The notes below the pieces were generated by a model. That model worked only from the letters and a program-made list of their open reading frames with translations. It was not told where the DNA came from and did not search any database. Positions 22,470-33,928 of a stretch of DNA of 64,000 bases are shown piece by piece (within the stretch, counting starts at the first letter, position 1; every line of letters starts with the position of its first letter). The translations under genes and the position numbers were made by a program. Source of the DNA: Linanthus parryae (taxonomy: Eukaryota > Streptophyta > Magnoliopsida > Ericales > Polemoniaceae); contig JALGPY010000001.1 in the NCBI GenBank assembly GCA_023055425.1, forward strand, positions 69,868,994-69,932,993. The letters run 5' to 3'.

Positions 22470-22932
22470 CCACTCCGTCCCTGCTCTTTCTTCCCATTTT
22501 CTTTTTGGGTAACTTTAAACAGTTAAAAAGACCACAGTACTCTCACAAATAATATCCCACATATTTTTTCCGTTTCCCCAACCCCACCCACTCAACCTTA
22601 TCCTCTCATCCAGACCACTCACCAACACCACACACATTAGAGAGAGAGAGAGAGAGGCGGAGAGAAACAATGACTCCCTTATCCTCCCACCCACTCATTT
22701 GCCTTACCCTCCCACGAAATCATCTGTTGATCTGGTATTTTCTCTCCCTCTCACTCAGATCGGCGTGGAAGATCGGCGGTGGCTTCGTTGATCGGCGGTG
22801 TCTTCGTTGGTGGTCCGGCGGTGGTGCTGGTTTCGACGTTGGTGGCCTTGGAAGATCGACGACCCTAGCGGCGGCGACCCAGGTCAGGCCAGACCTACTC
22901 TCTCTCTCTTTCGATCCGTTTTCATCTTCTTC

Positions 22933-22933
22933 A

Positions 22934-22964
<31 letters not shown>

Positions 22965-22991
22965 CTTCTTCTTCTTCTTCTTCTTCTTCTG
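22933..22991 (+). repeat. (CTT)n microsatellite
   Basis: About 19 uninterrupted CTT units. Confidence 0.95.
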
Positions 22992-24515
22992 GTCACTCAA
23001 AGGTTGTCCGGCGGTGGCTTCGTTGGTGGCAGTGTCTTCGTTGGTGGTCTGGCGTTGTTGCTAGTTTAGGCAATGGGGTCATGGGCGGTTGAAGGGTCGG
23101 ATGCCGGTGAGGAGGGCGACATGGAGACTTCGATCTACGACAGAGGAGGACTACTTCGATCTACGGCAGATCCTCCATCTTCTTCTTCTTCTCCTACACC
23201 CTCTTGTATCTTTTCTAGGATCTGTATTTTTTTAGTCTAGATCTGTATATTTTGGTACATAATCGGTTCGAATTTGCGGTTGTGTTCTTGTTTCTGGTGG
23301 AAGAGTGGTGGTATTTGTTGCGGAGTGGTGTCTGGTGGTGGTGTTGATGGTGGCTGGTGGATGGTGTTGATGGTGGCTGGTAATTATTATTATTTCTATG
23401 AAAATGCAGTGGTACTTTTGTTCATTTCCCCTAATCTTAATCCATGCGCCCAAACGCCATGGGAAGAAAGAGGAGGGACAGACTGGTAGCTCATTTCAGC
23501 ACAAATCCCTAAATAAAGAGTTCAAACCCCCATAATTGATTTGCTGCTCTCTGACCCTCAACCAACATTGCAACACAGTCGCCACCATCTCCAAGTTGTT
23601 ACTTCCACAATAATCCCACTTGATGCGAGCAGAAACCCACGGCCATCACGACGTCGCCACTGCTTCCAATTTGTTAGATAAATCTAAGCAAACAACCATA
23701 GCTGCAACCTAGACCCATTTCAAAAATTCAAAAATTCAACAATCTCATACTTTAGAATAAGATACACAAAGAAATAAAATATGACTCCCTTAAACAGGTA
23801 CCGGTCTTTCTTTCCAAGGTGGCTCGGCGCTTGGAATAAGAAAGAAGCATTGTGGACCAAAATAATCCTAACATAGTTTCGGAATTACACATCAACCCTT
23901 CACTCTCCCCTAACAGTAAGACCACCACCACCACTAAAAGTTACACCACCACCACCAACACCACCACCAGTTACACCACCACCACCACCCAACACCATCA
24001 ACACCAAGAGATCAAACAAAAATAAGATCTAAAATAAATTCTTTATATAACATCAGATCTAAACATTAGATCCAAAATTATAATGAGAAAATAGAGGAGG
24101 AGGATGAGCAGGAGAGGAAGAAGAAGATGGGGGAGAAAGAGAGTCTTTTCTGCCTTAGATCGGAGTCGCCCTCCTCTGCCACCACCTCATCTGCTGTAGA
24201 TCTAAACACGAACAATCACCACCATCGATAAGTCGGAGACCACCGCCCTTCTCTTCCACCACCACCATCGACAGCCACCAGGTCGCCACCACCATCAACA
24301 ACCACCACGTCGCCACAACCTCCTCTGTCGTAGATCTAAACACGAACAACCACCACCATCGATATATCGGACACCAACGTCCTCCTCTGCCGTAGATTGA
24401 AGCCACACCGTATCCCTTCTCACATGTGGCCTAGCCTTCCACCGCCAGATCGGACACCACCGTTTCCTCCTCGCCACCATTATGTCTCTTTCTGCGAAAG
24501 AAGAAGAAGAAGAAG

Positions 24516-24529
<14 letters not shown>

Positions 24530-24578
<49 letters not shown>
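24530..24578 (+). repeat. (GA)n microsatellite
   Basis: Near-perfect AG dinucleotide run; gives spurious Ser-Leu and Arg-Glu open frames. Confidence 0.95.
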
Positions 24579-24580
<2 letters not shown>

Positions 24581-25095
24581 GATCTGTACCTGGTTTTCTT
24601 CCGCCGCCAGAAGGAAGCCACCACCACCACCTCCGTCCGTCCACCTCTGCCTCTCCATCTCTCTAACCCCTCTACCATATCTTTATATCTCTTTGTTGTG
24701 TGGCGTGAGGATGAGCCCACATCTCTGCCACCTCCCATCGATATTCCAGCCGTCGCTCATCCTCACATCTTCGTCACCGGAGTCCTCAACGCCATCGCCA
24801 CTGGAGTCCTCAATTTCATCGCCATCAGAACCTCTCTCCCTATCGTTCTCTCTCTCCCTCTCTTCTCTCTCTCTCTCTATGCTGTGGTGTAAAATGAGTT
24901 AGGGGTAGGATAAGGTGTGGGAAAAGAGGCAGGTTTGGGAAGGGAAAAAATGGTTGTTCACAAAAAAATAGTTGGCCTTTTTTAGGGTATCATAGTCATT
25001 TCAACTGTTTGAGATCACCTAATAAGGAAATGGAAATAAAGAGCAGAGACGTCTCAATAAGGAACTTGGGAAGAAAGAGCATGGACGGAGTGGTA

Positions 25096-25637
25096 GGCAA
25101 GATTCTTTGAACTTCAGGAGGAGGGAAACAAGGAATTTTCTCAAGTTTCTAAACATGTTGAGAGGAAAAATTATTTATTTTTTTTACTATTACCTTATGT
25201 ATATCCTTTGGAAATTGTCTTTTTCTTCACAAATATTGAATCGGCTACACCCAACTAAGTTTTTATACTTTCTCCTTTGCGTACATATTTTAAGAATTAA
25301 ACCAAGTAGTGAGTACACACAACCCAAGTAACAAATTGGGTTGTAAACCTTGATTTGGGCACAAAAGTAACATATGAGGTTCTCTTTTGTTTAGGAAAAT
25401 ATTATTTTCTTGAGGGCATTCACATTTGAAGTTAATTTCATACTACAAAGAATTTGAATTGAATAAAATCTAGTGCAATTAAGTAATGAAAGAGAATTAT
25501 AGAGAGAGATGAAGAAAAGAGGGAGCTGGGAAGATGAAAGTGGTGGGGTCCAATGTGTTTTTGGATGATAAGTTGAGGGGGAAATCGCATGGGGACTTGT
25601 GTTGAAATGGTTTAATGGGGTAGATGGTAAATATGTC

Positions 25638-25715
<78 letters not shown>

Positions 25716-25969
25716 AGTGCCAAGAATACGAATTAGCAACGTGACAATTAATTACATAGGTTTGTTGCCATTTGTCCGCTTATGTGGACAATTACTCACT
25801 CATATCCAATATAAATATGCCATGTTGTACCATTATTTACACATTTAATCCGAACATGATATTTTTCATATTAATGCCTTAATAATGCCAATTTAATGCA
25901 AATTCATTATTTTATTTGATCAATTAGTAATTAGTGATATTCTACTATCTTTACATAAATTATTCATTC
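25096..25969. other. AT-rich spacer
   Basis: No gene seen. Holds the (TA)n tract listed separately. Confidence 0.6.
25645..25711 (+). repeat. (TA)n microsatellite
   Basis: About 33 TA units without interruption. Confidence 0.98.
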
Positions 25970-26230
25970 TCAGTTAGATGAGTCTCTTTGAGAAACGCTC
26001 ATGGGTGAAAGCTTTCCGACGGTGAATGGGAATCCAAAGGGATTTCCCGGCTTGATTCTTGCATAATTTTGTGCTGTTACCAAAGACTCATGGAGGATTT
26101 CCAGAGACCTGTGTCGATTTTGGTTTTAACACTATGGATTTTCACTGGCTTTATATGGCAGATGAGGGGTAGGGTTGGGTCATCCACATTGGGTTGTGCC
26201 AATACGGTAATCAACTTTCTTTAATCAAAG

Positions 26231-27682
26231 ATGGCGATGTCAAAAATTTTTGACAACCCATTTATCTGATGATGAGGAGGAGATCCTCCTGGAGATTGCT
26301 AAAGGCCTTTGTTTGAGGGCAGAAGAAGCATATGCCACGAGTTTAATTGGTAAGTTCCTTTCTGATCAACCGCACAAAGAAAGGACGATGATGGAGGTGT
26401 TGAAAAAAGTGTGGAAGATTAGCAAATCGGAGACAATCACAAAGTAATGTGAAAATATCTTCCTTTTCAAATCTAATCCAATCACGTTTACGGAACGTGT
26501 TTTAGACGGGGGTCTATGTTCGTTCGATGATGTGGTTCTCCTGGTTCAGAAGTGGGATCCGGTGCTAGCTCCGACACACTATGTGTATTCAGAGTTACCT
26601 GTGTGGGTACAAGTCCTCGGGCTCCTAGTCCACCTGAGGATCCAAGCAGTGGGTATCTTAGTGGGGAGGAAACTAAGAAAGGTGATCAAGGCTGAAGGGG
26701 TTATGGATGAGTCGAAGTGGGAGCGTATACTTCGAATCAGGGTGCCAATTGATGTTACCAAGCCTTTAAAGCGATCTCCGAATGTGGCGGTTGGTCGGGG
26801 AGAAACTTGCAGGGTGGAATTCCGTTATTAAAGAATTCACTTAGTGTGCTTCTCTTGCGGTATAATATTACACAAAGTTGCGTCATGCCCGAATCAGAAT
26901 CAGAGCCAGTCCTCGATGGGGAAAGGGGGATCATCTTATAATTCAAATATGGGACTCGGATACTTCTGCCGGCAGGATTCAAATAAGCTGTGGGAAGAAG
27001 GAGCGCCGGTCGGGGAAGCTCTATGCCACAAACAATGGCGGATCGCCAACGGAGAGAGAAAGGTGCGGGTGAGGCATTAAATCACCCAAAATTGATGCCT
27101 GTTTTGCGGCAACAGTTATGGAAAGGGATCTTGAAGATGAGCTAGCGACATTTACGAAATAAACAGTCATGGGAATTGACTACGAGTTAACTGAGGATCT
27201 TTTGGAGGTGAATAAGGGGAAGTTTCAGGTTTCCCCTAATCCTATATTTAATTCTACATTGAAGGATAAAGAGGTTGGGAGGGGGGGGGGGGGGGTAAAA
27301 AACTGAACTGGTATAAAAGTTTGATGGGTTAGTAATTGAAGATGGGTCTGGGCCCAATGATCGCCAGCCCAAGTCACCATACTCCAACGCTCTGTTTGGG
27401 CCCAAGCCTGATCTACTAGTGGTTTTTTCAGCACATCAGGTTGATTGCCCATCGCCAAGGAAGGAAAAATAAAAAAGCAACATGCAAGTTCAAAGCTCGG
27501 GGGACAAGGTTAAGGGAAGAAGTCTGGTGGCACTCAAAGAGAAGATATGGAAGGGGAAATGAAAGATTGGGAAATAGGAAAATTCATCTATTGTTCAGGA
27601 AACTGTAAATGTCAAGAGGACGATGTCTCGTATAACTTCACTATTTATACCCAAGGTGTGGAGAAGAAGTCTAGGCAGATGG
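26231..27682 (+). pseudogene. LINE ORF1 (DUF4283 / CCHC RNA-binding protein), decayed
   Basis: The frame resembles plant L1 ORF1. It shows a DUF4283-like part (IGKFLSDQPHKERTMMEVLKK at about 26350, then a TAA), VVLLVQKWDPV, LPVWVQVLGLLVHLR, DESKWERILRIRVPIDVTKPLK, and a zinc-knuckle start CFSCGIILHKVASCP at about 26846-26890. Such proteins coat LINE RNA. Several stops and shifts break it, a 15-G run interrupts it at 27281-27295, and element E is inserted at 27683. Confidence 0.75.
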
Positions 27683-29322
27683 TGATAGCACCTTTTAGGG
27701 GCTATAATTCTTTAGCATTTACCACATGATTATAGGTATTTGTAGAGTGTTTTGAGGCCAATGTTAGAGATTCTAGGTCGTTTTATCACTTGTTGCTGCC
27801 ATGTGCTATATTGTTAGTCCGGGCGTTTTCCATGCATATTTTATTTTTATTTTCAAATATAATCGCTTGGTATGTTTTTTCATGTTGTTTTGGCAGGGAC
27901 ATATGCTAATCAATTGATAGGAGGCATGGCACGAACTTCGGAAACAAAGGGGAGCACAAGTGGAGTCAAGAGAAGCCGAATTGGAGGAGCTTGGATGACC
28001 AGTCTGTACTATTTTGATCATATCCAGATTTATACTACTCATTTGAGGGTGATACCAGTTCCATATGAAAGTAGACTCAGAGAGCTTTCCATCGATAGGT
28101 CACAGAGCTAAATCCGAGTTCGGAAGAAGAAGATATCGCGTTTTGAAGTCAGGAGCAGATTTCAGGGGGCTTTTGTGCAATTACTGAAGACTTTTGCGGG
28201 TTATGATTCAAGAACGACCTAGGGACGGGAAGAAGCATCATTCACGCATCCATAGAGCCAAGAAGAAGGAGGAGAGCAAGGAGACTTTATTGGGAACGAT
28301 CTCAAGCGAGGAGGAGAGCCCGGATCGCGCCAATCTTCACGATTTTAGCGTTTGATCTATTTTTCTCTTTACTTTCTTGTATGAACTATTCAAGAACCAT
28401 GTTAACTTGTGTTATGAGTAGCTAAGCTCATACCTAGGCATCTATGGAGAGCCTAGGGTTTATTTTTTGATGATATTTTACGGATTTTGGATGATCTTTC
28501 ATGCTAGGATTATGGTTTAATGGAGATTGTTTTGGTTTTCATAATATTGAGTTCTTTCCTAGACAAGTTAGGGCTAAGATGTGTGATGTGAATTGTCTAT
28601 TTCTTCATTCAATCATGAACTAGGCTTAATGATGATATTGGTAGCCTAATTATCTTTTTTATTGTGCTTAATTCCTAGTAACGTAGGAGTCATGACCCGA
28701 AATTACTATGTAACTAGTGAGTGTGTGAAAACAACTCTACCCTAGTTGGGATGAGTAAACAAGATCATTCTTAATTGACTAGACTGAGAGGTTAGTTGGA
28801 TAGGAATGGCTAGATGAGGGTAAATTCAGTAGTAAGTAATGAGTTGTTAGTGAATGGTGGTCTGAGAGGACATTATTCCTTGCAATATTGTTGGCTTGCT
28901 AGAATACATAGGTAGTATACTTGGCCTGAGAGGGACAAATCGTTACCTTTGTGTAGAACGACATGAGAATGTCAATGCCATTACCCAGCATAGGTTGCTA
29001 AGAGTCATTGTGTTAGAACATGGAATCCGGAATTGTCAAAACTACCTTAGGTGATCTATAGATTGCCTAGCTTTCTCTCCTCTGATTTCTATCAAATCAT
29101 TCTATTCGCGTTATTTTATTACCATTGCTAGTCACTTTTTTGAGGGTGACAACACTTCAAGCTACAATCATTTTTACTGGTTACTTTGGTAGATTAAGTT
29201 TAATTGCTAATCTAGAACATATAGTAACACCTTCCCTTGGGTTCGATAACTCGGAGTCCAAAATACTCCACTTTATTACTTGACCGTATACTTGTGTAGC
29301 AACGCGTAGTAATCGCGCGTCA
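27683..29322 (+). repeat. 5' LTR of element E
   Basis: 1640 bp, TGATAGCACC ... GTAATCGCGCGTCA. About 4% different from the 3' copy over the first 200 bp compared by eye. Confidence 0.9.
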
Positions 29323-29328
29323 AGTTTT

Positions 29329-29346
29329 TGGTGCGGTTGCCGGGGA
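29329..29346 (+). promoter_or_regulatory. primer-binding site of E (tRNA-Asp type)
   Basis: TGGTGCGGTTGCCGGGGA, two mismatches to the TGGCGCCGTTGCCGGGGA site of element D, which is complementary to the 3' end of plant tRNA-Asp(GTC). Confidence 0.8.
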
Positions 29347-30621
29347 AGGCATTGGTTACTATTCTAGTTTAGCAATTAGTTTAATTTACGCTTTTTCTTT
29401 TTGATCATTATTTCTATGATTGCTGACGCTGTTTTGAAGTAAGAATTAACTGGGTCGGGCCGTCAACCTTAAATTACAAGCGCTGATTGGGAGACAACCC
29501 AATTTAGGTAGTCATATTTATTTTTCGTATCCTGTTTTTAATATTCATACTTGATTTTTGAGGGGTGAGAAAGAGCGATTTAATATTTTCAATAAGTGTA
29601 CATGACACATGTACCGAAGGCCCTACGGATTCCCATTCTTGATGTATGTGCACCATTTGCATGCAAAACGAGGAAAAACGAGCTTATCGGGAGCAAGGAA
29701 CTTGATAAAGAAGCTACTCGAGGTCGAGGAGTAGAAAATAAGTCATGAGGATCACGGTAGCAAGTTAGAGTATCGGGGTTGCACGCATCGGAATCTGGAG
29801 TGGAGAAAGTTAAAGGGCTAGAGGAAGTGAGATTCTTGAACAAGGAGAAATTTTTTGGTAAGAAACGAAAAAATCCCCGGATTTGGTAATTTTTCGGTCG
29901 AAAATGGATTCCTTGTCGGGTGTGGAGTCCAACGGTTCAAGAATCGCGCGAATCGGGTGCCGGATGAAGATGATAGAGCAAAAACAAAACAGGCAAAAAG
30001 CAGTGCATTTCGGCCCGAAATCAAACTACCTCACTGTTTTGAAAATCTACAGTGATTTCGGGCCCCATTTTGGGCCGAAATGGGGGCCGAAATCGGGTAG
30101 CATGGTCCGATTTTGGGGGTGTTATTTTGGTATTTTCTTGATTGTTTAATGCCCAATCCGGCCATAAAGGGTAAAAACACCCCAAAGTTGGATCAAACCT
30201 ATATTTTCTTCATATTCTTCCTCCCAAACCTTCAAGAACACCCATACTTTCATACACCCAAATTTTTAAAACTCAACAACAAAAATTTTTTGATTCATCA
30301 ACTTGGAGGGGGATTCGGCCTTAGCTCAAGAAGAGACTTTCAACGGGGACACCGAGGAGCACAAGGAGGTGGCTTCACTTCAACTTGCTCAATTTTTCAA
30401 AAAATTGGTCCTCTCTTGACCTTTTTTTGCGAAACCGGTCCCGTAAGAACGATACTCCAGGACCGAAGGTACCGAAATCTTTCTCTCGCTTTAATTCCTT
30501 GATTACGCACTCTTAGGGATTAATTTGAATTGAAATTGTTACTTGCTCATACTTGGATTGGGTTACTTGCTTAGTTCACTCTAAACCTCACGTGCACTCG
30601 TCTTTTATTTTCTCTATCATT
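29347..30621 (+). other. leader of E with the gag-pol deletion junction
   Basis: The deletion junction is near 29445-29451, where leader sequence meets the conserved post-pol block. The rest up to the env-like ORF has no recognisable coding content. Confidence 0.6.
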
Positions 30622-32045
30622 ATGTCGACATCGAATAGTGCTAAGAGGAGACGGGGTATAGTTGTTGATGATCACCTTATCTTGAATCCTGAGGAAGATG
30701 TAGTTTTGAGTGAGGAGGAGAATGTAAATGAGGGAGACGGCTCTGGCAACCGTCGTCAGGTGCCTCCGTCTCCAATTCGTTATGAGTTGAACTTAGTTAT
30801 GCCCTCACTTACTAAGATTGGGACGAGAGGTAGGGCTGCAAAGGATGTTGACCTCCACGCTATCTGCAGTACCAAATTCTGCAGCTTCAGGTTTGTTAGT
30901 GCGAATGCCCATAAGGAATATTGCACTGACCCATTTTTGAAGAGGGTAGGGACTCCTGAAAAACCCTTCCCGCAAAGCGACAAAATGCCAAAACAGCTTC
31001 AGGATCTCTTCAAGAATGAGAGGCTAGATACGCGGTTTAAATTTGTAAGAAGTCTAGCTTTGCTCTTGCTAGGGAGATTCTGGTAAATGCTCGTTTGTAT
31101 AGCGAGGGAGAGGGTGAGGATCGGAGGCATGTGTATTGCCGGGGCAACTATATAGTCAACACGCCCGAGACTATAGCGGCCGCCCTGAAATTCAAACATC
31201 TAAAGAATGAGATTTGCGCCTACCATGATACCATTAGGAGGGTGGATGGTGTTTAAGTAGTTAGTGCCTTTTGTTTTGAGGGGGTGCCTGGAGCGGGATG
31301 GACTGAGAGACCCACTTTACCTGAGTGGTCCGTCTCTAGGAAACTCGTGCTCCCACGTGCGAGGTGGTTGTGTGAGTTTCTTGAGAACTGGGTATATGAA
31401 GTTTCTCCTAATCCCACGTACTCCTTCCAGCTTTGCACCATGGCTTCCTGTTTTTGGATGGGGAAGCGTATCAATGTCCCGTACTTCATTTATCGATTTC
31501 TTATAGAGAGGACTGACCGCTATAACCGTAGATCTCCCGGGCACACTTGTTTGCTCCTAAAGCTAGCACAAGATGCTCTGGCTAATTTGAGTGGTCTAGA
31601 GTATGACGATATCTCTAGAGACAAGAAGAGGAAGGATGCAGCACATCTTTGGGAGAGAATACCCAACCCCCTCAAGAACCAAATACCTGTTGAACCCACA
31701 CACCCTAGCGGAGACCATGCGAGTAGCTCGATATCCAACATGGAGCGACAGCTTGAGACACTCATGCATATGATGGAGTCTCAGATACTCCAAGCTGATG
31801 AGGATAGAGCTAGGGAGAGGAGACATTTTGAGCACATCCGTAGTAGCCAGCGCCAGTTGGGCCGAGGGATGGAGTCACTTAGCTATGAATGTGCCCAGCA
31901 GGGTGGATAGATTCGGGACTTGGCTGTGGCGGCCAATGTCCAGTTGCAGCACCCACATACCTACGATGGCTTGTTCCATTATGTGTACCCAGAGTCGAGT
32001 CCCGACGTCCGAGATGAGGACGAACGTAGGACTCACTCCGACTAG
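30622..32045 (+). pseudogene. env-like ORF of element E (PF20167-type domain), broken
   Basis: It starts MSTSNSAKRRRGIVVDDH, with a KRRR basic patch near the N-terminus, then an acidic stretch (about residues 20-40). The central region (FLENWVYEVSPNPTYSFQL, MASCFWMGKRINVPYFIYR, then SPGHTCLLLKLAQ) follows the pattern of the plant 'putative transposon protein' domain. A coiled coil comes next (NMERQLETLMHMMESQILQ) and a tail. Breaks are a frameshift at about 31050, TAA at 31254-31256, TAG at 31908-31910 and a further stop near 32043. It occupies the position between pol and 3' LTR where Athila elements carry an env-like gene. No signal peptide or clear membrane segment is visible, so true envelope function is doubtful. 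Confidence 0.55.
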
Positions 32046-33180
32046 ACCCACCGGCCCTACGCTTGAGCAGCCGAGTCCTATTGATTTCACTCTATTTTTC
32101 GTTGAGGACAACAAAGCGCTTAAGTGTGGGGGAGTTTTTAGCTATCCGCTAGTTAGCCATTGCGTAGCCTTGTTACATGTAGTTTAGTGAGTCTGTTATG
32201 CATGTAGAGTTGGTCTATAGGATTGCATGTGCACGTTTAAATATTTGCATTGTATATATATTGTTGCACTTTAATTTATTGAGTTCACATACCATACTTT
32301 GTTGGTTAATCGAGTTGGCAGTTACATATAGTGTCTAAAAAATACATAAAAAAATTAAAAATCAGAAAAATCCTAAAAATTGATTTTTTTTTGCAAAAGG
32401 GCAATTGAAGAGAGTAAGCGTGGAGAGGGCTCAATGATAGTATTCCCTCGGTAGTATGAAAATCTGAGGTGAGGTAGACACGCGAGAATCTGGAGTAGGA
32501 AGACTTATAGGGCCAATGCACTTGAGAATTGTGAGTAGCTGTCTCTCAAACTAGTTATCCTACTAGCGCTACACCACCGTCACTTAGGTAGTCGTCAACC
32601 CTCCTCGTAGTGGAAACGGAACAGCTGTGCGAGTGATTTTTATGGGGACCTCACATCCCGTTTCCATCGCCTAGGTCCACTAGTTATCCCAATTTGATCC
32701 ATTTACCCCTTTATTCACAGCCTCTAGCCAAGGAAGCCGTTCCTTGTGACTCCTATCACTAGTTAGAATGGTCCCTTCCTATGCGTCATGATAGAGGGAG
32801 TTGAGTTAGGGAGGTTCGATGAGGGTGAGCTGATTTGATACATATTGAGTGGACATTCTTACATCTCATCTTTTGAGGGGATGTGAGGGTGAGTTAGAGA
32901 CGGCAGTACACTTTTGTGTGGCGGTGAGTCGTGTCCACACATCACGACCACATGTGGAGTGCCATAGTGCGTGATACTTTTCCGCACGTCATGGGGTGGG
33001 GGGTTGGTTGATCTTGTTGGAGGACGTGCTTGCACTTCATTAATATTTTCTACGTCTTAGGTGATGAGGAGGATTGGTACGAATTAGCACGTTTACATAT
33101 TGACTACCGGGTTTGAGATATGCTTTACATCGAGTGTGGGGGTGTCGACATATATTGATTACATTATTTGATTTGACACA
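32046..33180 (+). other. post-ORF non-coding region of E, conserved with element D
   Basis: Contains AAGTGTGGGGGAG (32122-32134) and AGTGTGGGGGT (33133-33143), copies of the polypurine-tract core, and a block from about 32568 to 33145 that aligns with 51111-51690 of element D (GCTACACCACCGTCAC, TAGGTAGTCG, GGGACCTCAC, CCTAGGTCCA, GACCACATG, TTTCCGCAC). No ORF is shared across it. Confidence 0.7.
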
Positions 33181-33185
33181 TTCCA

Positions 33186-33913
33186 TGTTAGAATTGTGCC
33201 CTAGAGGCAATCAATTTATTGTGACAAATATGTGAATTTATGATTCATTATGTTATCGATATGGAGATATGTTAACATGAATGAAGTCCTTAGAATATAA
33301 GTGTTATCATGATTATGATTTTCCAAGGTGGACTAATTCATTTAGAGACATGATTAGGAATAATTTGCAAATAGAACTAATCCATGTATGGACATGATTA
33401 GGACTAGTTTGCAAAAGGGGACTAATCCTTGTTTGAGTAGGATTAGGAGAGGGGTTCTTTATCTAGTAGGACAAGGAGTTGTTGGATTATATAAAGAACA
33501 CTCCTAGCTTATTTTTCTCTCTACACACAATACATCTATATGATAGAGTAGGAAAAAAAAGCAAGGAGAGAGAGCAAGTCCCAAGGAGGGCCGAACCCCC
33601 CATCCGCCCCCTACCCGTCGACCTCACAAGGAGGAGCCGCCTCACCTTGTTGCACCGTGTTGCATGATTTCTTCTTCCTCTTCCATTCTTCCTAGCTAGC
33701 ACAAGGAGTCGGAGGATCTAGATCTCACCTCTAGGCGTGGATCAACCGTAGAGACATGACACAATTCACGTTACAAGTCATCAAAGGAGAACCCTAAAAT
33801 GTGTAACATAATTCTCCCTTTACCATCGTTATGTCTCTTGTCCTGTGATCCTTGAAGGGTATTGCATGGATAAATTATCTTTCCCCTTGCGTATCCATGA
33901 TCAAAACCCTACA
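33186..33913 (+). repeat. 5' LTR of B with an internal deletion
   Basis: 728 bp against 1554 bp for the 3' LTR. It jumps from AATATAAGTGTTAT to CATGATTATGATTTTCC, sequences separated by about 830 bp in the 3' copy. TATATAAAG at about 33487 is the likely TATA box. Confidence 0.9.
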
Positions 33914-33914
33914 G

Positions 33915-33928
33915 TGGTATCAGAGCCA
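33915..33928 (+). promoter_or_regulatory. primer-binding site of B (Met-tRNA type)
   Basis: TGGTATCAGAGCCA, one base after the LTR end, complementary to the 3' end of initiator methionine tRNA. Confidence 0.92.

Larger units (their letters stand above)
22470..25093. mobile_element. large non-autonomous mariner-type element (2624 bp)
   Basis: The left end CCACTCCGTCCCTGCTCTTT continues CTTCCCA and is the inverted complement of the right end TGGGAAG..AAAGAGCATGGACGGAGTGG with one mismatch over about 27 bp. TA dinucleotides at 22468-22469 and 25094-25095 fit a TA duplication. The interior is GGTGG-rich on the left and CCACC-rich on the right, so the arms may be partly complementary. It encodes no transposase. 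The open frames inside come from CTT, GA and CCA repeats. Confidence 0.7.

Noticed and set aside
24397..24892. Ser-Leu and Arg-Glu rich open frames
   Set aside because: Produced by the (GA)n tract and CCA/TCC-rich DNA of the non-autonomous element.
25497..25848. Tyr-Ile repeat open frames
   Set aside because: Produced by the (TA)n microsatellite.
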